In this document: piece after piece, positions 59,636 to 64,000 of the stretch | Position numbering within the stretch: position 1 is the first letter of the stretch | Layout: each line of letters opens with the position of its first letter | Source: Bacteroidales bacterium | GTDB taxonomy: Bacteria > Bacteroidota > Bacteroidia > Bacteroidales > UBA932 | Length of the DNA: 64,000 bases | NCBI GenBank assembly: GCA_017619675.1 | Contig: JAFZRX010000009.1 | Location: forward strand, 1-64,000 | Direction: 5' to 3' | Translations under genes and position numbers: made by a program | The notes under the pieces: generated by a model | What the model was told of the DNA's origin: nothing | The model's database searches: none | Seen by the model: the letters and a program-made list of their open reading frames with translations, nothing else

Positions 59636-60055
59636 ATGGAGAGAATTCTGGGTATAGATTTCGGGAAAAAACGGACGGGAATCGCGGTTAGCGACCCGCT
59701 GCGTATCTTCGCATCTCCCCTGGAAACCGTGCCAACTGCAAAGATAATAGAATATCTCCAAAATTATGCCTCCAAGGAGCCGATAAGCCTGTTCGTGGTG
59801 GGCTATCCCATCAATATGGACGGAAAGCCGTCCCAGGCCGCGGCGGACGTGGACATATTCCTGAAAACGCTCGCCAAGAAGTTTCCCGGCATCCCCGTGG
59901 TGACGGAGGACGAGAGGTTCACCTCCGTCCTGGCCCACAGGGCCATGATTGAGGGAGGCATGAAAAAAAGCGACCGCAGGGACAAGAATTCCGTGGACAG
60001 GATCTCCGCGGCAATAATATTGCAGGGCTATTTGGACAGAAACCGGACTATATGA
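59636..60055 (+). CDS. ruvX: Putative pre-16S rRNA nuclease / Holliday junction resolvase-like RuvX
   Basis: 139 residues, starting at ATG 59636 because MERILGIDFGKKRTGIAVSD is the family start; an open frame to 59543 overlaps the divergent gene. RNase H-like fold with catalytic Asp in GIDFG, VVGYPINMDGKPS, VVTEDERFTSV and the last Asp in NSVDRISAAIIL. Member of the YqgF family implicated in 16S rRNA 5' maturation. ATGA overlap with def. Confidence 0.95.
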   Translation: MERILGIDFGKKRTGIAVSDPLRIFASPLETVPTAKIIEYLQNYASKEPISLFVVGYPINMDGKPSQAAADVDIFLKTLAKKFPGIPVVTEDERFTSVLAHRAMIEGGMKKSDRRDKNSVDRISAAIILQGYLDRNRTI

Positions 60056-60606
60056 TAAAACCTATTTACCTGTACGGGTCTGAGGTGCTCCGCCAGCAGG
60101 CGGCCCCCGCGGACCTTGAGAAGAAAGAAGAACTCAAAGCGCTCATAGCGGACCTCAAGGACACCCTGGTCGCCTCCGAAGGATGCGGCCTGGCCGCTCC
60201 GCAGATAGGCGTCCCCCTCAGGGTACTCATAGTTGACGGAGACGTAATGACCGACGTCTATGACTATCTGGCCGGTTTCAAGAGGGTAATGATCAATCCC
60301 GTTGTCCTGGAGCAGAGCGAGCACAGGTGCGATTACAGCGAGGGCTGCCTCAGCGTGCCCGGCATCTATGCGGACGTCACCCGCCCGGACAGCATCAAGG
60401 TAGAATACTACGACGAGAATTTCCAGAAACAGACGGAGAAACTTGACAGGTTCGCCTGCAGGATGGTCCAGCATGAGATGTCCCATCTTGAAGGGGTGCT
60501 TTTCACTGACCTTGTGCCGCCTATCCGCAAGAAAATGCTCTCCAAGAAGCTTATAGGCATATCCAAGGGCAAGGTTTCGCCGCGTTACAACTATAAAATC
60601 AAATAG
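60052..60606 (+). CDS. def: Peptide deformylase
   Basis: 184 residues. Three PDF motifs: GCGLAAPQIG, EGCLSVPG (zinc Cys) and QHEMSHLEGVLF (HExxH). In the last motif the usual Asp (QHExDHLxG) is Ser, while all zinc ligands and the catalytic Glu are kept. Removes formyl from nascent proteins. Start overlaps the ruvX stop; the phosphomannomutase gene follows after 2 bases. Confidence 0.96.
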   Translation: MIKPIYLYGSEVLRQQAAPADLEKKEELKALIADLKDTLVASEGCGLAAPQIGVPLRVLIVDGDVMTDVYDYLAGFKRVMINPVVLEQSEHRCDYSEGCLSVPGIYADVTRPDSIKVEYYDENFQKQTEKLDRFACRMVQHEMSHLEGVLFTDLVPPIRKKMLSKKLIGISKGKVSPRYNYKIK

Positions 60607-60608
60607 CC

Positions 60609-61973
60609 ATGGGTGCATTTCACGCTTACGACATAAGGGGAATATACGGAACCGACTTCGACGCCACCACCGCATATAAGGTGGGCTACTTCATAGTTGG
60701 CCTCCTTGAGGCCGGCAAGGTACTGGTAGGAAGGGACTGCAGGGTTTCTTCGCCGGAGATCCACGACAGCCTTGTACAGGGCATCACGGATGCCGGGGCC
60801 GACGTGCTGGACATTGGGCTGAGTTCAACCCCCATGGTTTATTTCGGGACGGTGCATTACGGGATGAAGGCATCGGTCCAGATCACCGCATCGCACAATC
60901 CCGCCCGTTACAACGGCCTCAAGGTGTCCAGGGAGAACGCCCTCCCGGTAGGATATGACAACGGCCTGGGGCAGATTGAGCGTTGGATAAAGGAAGGAAA
61001 GCCCACACCAGCCGCTCCACAGAAAGGAAAGGTTTACCCCAAGGACATAATGGAAGACTATCTGGCCTTCATGCTGAAGTTCAAGGAGGATTACTCCAAC
61101 CTGAAGATCGCGTTCGACCTGTCCAACGGAATGGCCAACCTGTTCGCAAAGCAGGTTTACGGCCAGGAGCCCTGGTATATCTTTGACGAACTGGACGGCC
61201 GTTTCCCCAACCATGAGCCCAACCCGCTGGTGGCCAAGAACGTGGAGCCGCTTATGAAGTTGGTAAAGGAAAAGGGCGCTGACGTAGGCGTAATCTATGA
61301 CGGAGACGCTGACAGGGTAATGTTCGTGGACGAGAAGGGCCAGTTTGTGCCGCCGGACCTGGTGGTAGCCCTCATGGCGCGCTATTTCTGCGGCCGCCGC
61401 GGCTTCAGCAGCCCGCGCGTCCTGCAGGAAATACGCAGTTCCAAGTCAGTAGGGGAGTATCTGGAGCAGTACGGCGCGGAACTCCATACCTGGAGGGTGG
61501 GACGTGCCTATGCCGCCCCCAAACTGAGGGAGATTGACGGCCTCTGGGGAGGCGAGCTCGCCGGACATTACTATTTCAAGGACTTCTTCTACTCTGACAG
61601 CGGCCTTCTGTCTTCGCTCATCGTGCTCAGCATAGTGAGCGACCTCAAGAAGGAGGGCGTGGCTCTCAGCGATCAGATAGCCTCCATGAGGAAGTACAGG
61701 AATTCCGGAGAGATAAACTTCCGCGTCGAGGACAAGGCGGGCGCAATTGTCGCTGTCAGCGACATGTTCGCCGCCAAGGAGGCGCCGCTCGCCAAGATGG
61801 ACTTTGACGGCGTGCGCATGGAGTTTGACAAGTGGTGGTTCAACATCCGTCCTTCCAATACGGAGCCTTACCTGCGCTTCATCTGCGAGGCCGTGGACGA
61901 TGAGCTGCTTAAAGAGAAAGTATCAATGGCGCAGGAACTTCTGGAGAAGGAGTTCGGAGCCGTAAGAGAATAG
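60609..61973 (+). CDS. Phosphomannomutase/phosphoglucomutase
   Basis: 454 residues, alpha-D-phosphohexomutase family. N-terminal AYDIRGIYGTDFDATTAYKV, phosphoserine loop ITASHNPARYNGLKVS, metal loop VIYDGDADRVMFVDE, sugar-selecting GELAGHYYF and the phosphate loop NIRPSNTEPYLRF. Interconverts mannose-6-P and mannose-1-P or the glucose pair, for surface polysaccharide precursors; GEL(A/S)GH favours ManB/AlgC type. Operon with def and the M23/LysM gene. Confidence 0.93.
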   Translation: MGAFHAYDIRGIYGTDFDATTAYKVGYFIVGLLEAGKVLVGRDCRVSSPEIHDSLVQGITDAGADVLDIGLSSTPMVYFGTVHYGMKASVQITASHNPARYNGLKVSRENALPVGYDNGLGQIERWIKEGKPTPAAPQKGKVYPKDIMEDYLAFMLKFKEDYSNLKIAFDLSNGMANLFAKQVYGQEPWYIFDELDGRFPNHEPNPLVAKNVEPLMKLVKEKGADVGVIYDGDADRVMFVDEKGQFVPPDLVVALMARYFCGRRGFSSPRVLQEIRSSKSVGEYLEQYGAELHTWRVGRAYAAPKLREIDGLWGGELAGHYYFKDFFYSDSGLLSSLIVLSIVSDLKKEGVALSDQIASMRKYRNSGEINFRVEDKAGAIVAVSDMFAAKEAPLAKMDFDGVRMEFDKWWFNIRPSNTEPYLRFICEAVDDELLKEKVSMAQELLEKEFGAVRE

Positions 61974-61976
61974 AGA

Positions 61977-63014
61977 ATGAACTTAAACCGAACCATACTG
62001 GCCGCGATGGCCGCAATGATATGTATTGCCGCATCAGGCCAGGGAATAACAAAGAAAAAAGCGGAGATCCTTGTTCCAAGGCCGGCGATGCAGCCGGTGA
62101 AGTCCCTGGATCCGCTCAGTCCGGATGTGATGGCCATGGATACCCTGGACACCTCAAATCCGTCGCGCAAGATAATAATCTATACGGACAACACCTGGAG
62201 ATATTGGATTGACGGCGACGTGGCCGGCTCTGACACTACATTCACCAAGCACTGGAATACTAATCCTGACGCCTACGGGTTGCAGTATGACAATTTCCCC
62301 ATGCGCTCATATGTATGGCTGGCGGATTCCACTGACAGATATCATTTCCCTGGTTCCATAACTCCTACCAAGGTGTCTTCCCGCTATGGAAGGCGCCGCG
62401 GAAGGTATCACAGGGGAACAGACCTCCCCATGCCAAAGGGAAGTGAGATCTACGCCACTTTCGACGGCAAGGTACGTGTAGCCAAGTATTCCTCAGGATA
62501 CGGAAACCTAGTTGTAATCCGCCATTCCAACGGTCTCGAGACTTTCTACGGCCACCTTTCCCAGATTAACGTCCAGCAGGACCAGTGGGTTGAGGCCGGA
62601 CAGGTGATAGGCCTGTGCGGTGCCACCGGCAGGGCCAGCGGCTCGCACCTGCACTATGAGGTGCGCTACCTGGGCTATGCCATAGACCCGGAATGGATGA
62701 TAGACATGGAAACCCAGGAGCTCAAGCAGAGCGTCCTGGTGGTCAAGAAATCCATGCTGTACCCAGACAGCAGTTATGTGCCCGAGTCCGATGACGAGGA
62801 AGAGGAGATTGCGGAGGCCGACGAGGCGGACCGCCTTGAGCAGGAGCGCCTGGAGGCCGAGCGCAAGGCCGCCAAGTACGTGACCATCAAGTCCGGAGAC
62901 ACGCTGTCCACCATTGCCAAGCGCAACGGAACCACGGTGTCCGCGCTGTGCAAGCTCAACAACATCACCACAAAAACAATCCTGAGAGTGGGTCGCACTC
63001 TCAGGGTCAAATAA
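61977..63014 (+). CDS. Secreted M23 metallopeptidase with C-terminal LysM
   Basis: 345 residues. Signal peptide (ILAAMAAMICIAASG). M23 domain in the middle: RYHRGTDLPMPKGSEIYATF (His, Asp) and SGSHLHYEVRYLG (HxH). An acidic segment (DDEEEEIAEADEADRLEQER) leads to a LysM at the C-terminus (YVTIKSGDTLSTIAKRNGTT; LRVGRTLRVK). Cell-wall endopeptidase or NlpD-like activator. Three bases after the mutase gene; convergent with the metallo-hydrolase gene. Confidence 0.93.
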   Translation: MNLNRTILAAMAAMICIAASGQGITKKKAEILVPRPAMQPVKSLDPLSPDVMAMDTLDTSNPSRKIIIYTDNTWRYWIDGDVAGSDTTFTKHWNTNPDAYGLQYDNFPMRSYVWLADSTDRYHFPGSITPTKVSSRYGRRRGRYHRGTDLPMPKGSEIYATFDGKVRVAKYSSGYGNLVVIRHSNGLETFYGHLSQINVQQDQWVEAGQVIGLCGATGRASGSHLHYEVRYLGYAIDPEWMIDMETQELKQSVLVVKKSMLYPDSSYVPESDDEEEEIAEADEADRLEQERLEAERKAAKYVTIKSGDTLSTIAKRNGTTVSALCKLNNITTKTILRVGRTLRVK

Positions 63015-63033
63015 TCAGATTATTTCCTGATTG

Positions 63034-63789
63034 TTATCTGAGGTTCTCGTACAGGTGTACGTCAACTCCGGTGCCCTCCAGGCCGTCCTTGATGGCCTGC
63101 AGGTCCGTATTGCTCAGGTGATAGGGGATGAGCACCTTTGGCTTGATGATCTTTCCGGCCTCTATGCACTGCTCCACGCTCATGGTGTAAGGCAGGTTTG
63201 CGGAAAGCAGGGCCACGTCAATGTCCTTGAGGTTTGCCAGTTCAGGGATGCATTCGGTGTCGCCTGATACATAGATGCGCAGGCCGTCAATGTCAAACAC
63301 GAATCCGTTTCCGTTGCCCTTGGGGTGGAAGTTCTCGCGGCCCGGGGTGATATTGTATGCCGGGACATACTCTACCTTGACGCCCTTTGTCAGTTCCTCT
63401 GAGTCTCCGTTCTTGCGGACTTCGCCTCTCTGGAAGGTGTTGAACACGGTCTGGTTTACGATTATGCGGGTGTCCGGTGTCTCAAGGGATTCGATTGTAG
63501 GGGCGCTGAAGTGGTCTCCGTGCTCGTGGGTGACCATTATCATCTCAGGCTTTGGGAATACGCTGTAGTCGTACGCGTTGTCTCCGCGTCCGGCCACGGG
63601 GTCTATCTGGATGTCGAAGCCGTTGTAGGAAATGGCCACGCATCCGTGGTAGATGAGGTCAAGTTCCACCCATTTGCCCTTGTCGGTCTTGTAGAATTCA
63701 GAAGGGTAGAGGGTCTGCTGCGGGGCAGGCTGGCTGCTGGCGCAGGCGGTGGCCATAAGGCCCATGAGGATTGGCAATAGCTTTTTCAT
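63034..63789 (-). CDS. Metallo-beta-lactamase-fold lipoprotein (UlaG-like)
   Basis: 251 residues. Lipoprotein signal ends ILMGLMATAC. MBL-fold hydrolase with VTHEHGDHFSAPTIESL, the downstream VSGDTECIPELANL and PYHLSNTDLQAI, as in the UlaG/RomA group. Substrate unknown; the lipidated export form is common in Bacteroidetes. Stands alone between the convergent M23/LysM gene and the divergent transporter gene. Confidence 0.88.
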   Translation of the reverse strand: MKKLLPILMGLMATACASSQPAPQQTLYPSEFYKTDKGKWVELDLIYHGCVAISYNGFDIQIDPVAGRGDNAYDYSVFPKPEMIMVTHEHGDHFSAPTIESLETPDTRIIVNQTVFNTFQRGEVRKNGDSEELTKGVKVEYVPAYNITPGRENFHPKGNGNGFVFDIDGLRIYVSGDTECIPELANLKDIDVALLSANLPYTMSVEQCIEAGKIIKPKVLIPYHLSNTDLQAIKDGLEGTGVDVHLYENLR

Positions 63790-63825
63790 AGAGATAAATA
63801 TAAATATTTATTTGAGAATAATGCC

Positions 63826-63833
63826 TATCTTTA
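63826..63833 (+). promoter_or_regulatory. Possible -7 box of the right-edge gene
   Basis: TATCTTTA matches seven of eight positions of TAnnTTTG and lies 23 bases before ATG 63857. No -33 at the expected spacing. Confidence 0.35.
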
Positions 63834-63856
63834 CACTCAAATTTGACAGATCGTAA

Positions 63857-64000
63857 ATGGCTGACAAAAAAATCAACGTAAAATACTGTGTATTGCTGCC
63901 CATAGTGCTGGCAGTCACAATCTTCCTTTGGGCCGTTCCAACAAGTTTCTTTGGCATCGAGGCCCTGACCATCGTTCAGCAGCGCGTGATAGCCCTTTTC
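63857..64000 (+). CDS. Membrane transporter, N-terminal fragment (possibly SLC13/DASS type)
   Basis: 48 codons are visible, then the window ends in frame. MADKKINVKYCVLLPIVLAV begins a basic N-terminus followed by a hydrophobic helix (LPIVLAVTIFLWAVP) and TIVQQRVIALF. The helix followed by a short loop and a second hydrophobic start resembles divalent anion:sodium symporters of the SLC13 family. With so little sequence the family is a guess; an integral membrane protein is likely. Confidence 0.5.
   Translation, partial: MADKKINVKYCVLLPIVLAVTIFLWAVPTSFFGIEALTIVQQRVIALF

Overview
The window is a chromosomal segment of a Bacteroidota bacterium, most likely a member of the Bacteroidales and plausibly gut- or rumen-associated. 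The signs are: a SusC-type outer-membrane protein at the left edge; promoters with the Bacteroidetes -7 box TAnnTTTG (best cases TTTG-N19-TAnnTTTG before rpsO and tRNA-Glu); almost no Shine-Dalgarno sequences; a dcw cluster without murF; a fused KorA; a Bacteroidetes-type omega subunit; and many lipoproteins whose signal peptide ends in a Cys lipobox. By eye the DNA is GC-rich for the order. I see no insertion sequence, phage, CRISPR array or rRNA. Almost all of it is core genome, with one carbohydrate-utilisation patch at the left end.

Layout. 1-6.7 kb: start of a SusC-like gene, then a GH95 glycosidase lipoprotein with an aldo/keto reductase close to L-galactose dehydrogenase, a divergent AraC regulator, and a GH43 arabinanase-like lipoprotein directly behind mscL. 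6.8-9.7 kb: pnp and rpsO. 9.7-28.9 kb: one minus-strand run from mraZ through the division and peptidoglycan genes (rsmH, ftsL-like, ftsI, murE, mraY, murD, ftsW, murG, murC, ftsQ, ftsA, ftsZ) and on into gltX, rpiB, truB, a short YgjP-like metalloprotease and a GT2 glycosyltransferase, with gaps of only a few bases. 29-34 kb: miaB, an LEA14-like lipoprotein gene, a SPOR-like protein gene, rpoN and radC. 34-38.5 kb: tRNA-His, envelope proteins of unclear role, and a carboxyltransferase-domain protein. 38.5-46 kb: Fur-like regulator divergent from trxB-bamD-rpoZ-recN; then a LysM/periplasmic-binding protein, an OmpH-like protein and pdxJ. 45.7-54.7 kb: nadK, uppS, bamA, skp, korA, korB, gdhA. 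54.7-56.3 kb: tRNA-Pro, rpsT, tRNA-Glu and a DUF4837 lipoprotein. 56.3-63.8 kb: M23 peptidase-dxr-rseP on minus, ruvX-def-phosphomannomutase-M23/LysM on plus, then a metallo-beta-lactamase-fold lipoprotein. The right edge cuts a membrane transporter gene.

How the genes work together. Most of the window serves envelope growth: lipid II synthesis and septation (dcw), undecaprenyl and isoprenoid supply (uppS, dxr), outer-membrane assembly (bamA, bamD, skp, rseP), wall remodelling (two M23 peptidases), with translation and RNA turnover (rpsO, rpsT, pnp, gltX, truB, miaB, def, tRNAs) interleaved. Central nitrogen and carbon metabolism is represented by korAB and gdhA.

Most interesting points: (1) the GH95 enzyme has Thr at a position I recall as a fucose/L-galactose specificity determinant, and its operon partner resembles L-galactose dehydrogenase, suggesting a small L-galactose-release and oxidation locus; (2) this GH95 carries a roughly 88-residue Gly/Ala/Pro/Gln insert just before its catalytic Asp; (3) the carboxyltransferase protein at 36 kb ends in a biotinyl-like domain without a biotin-accepting Lys; (4) PNPase has an Arg/Gly/Asp-rich tail; (5) a 29-bp-arm hairpin lies between miaB and mraZ; (6) several -7 boxes sit so close to ATG that the mRNAs may be leaderless.
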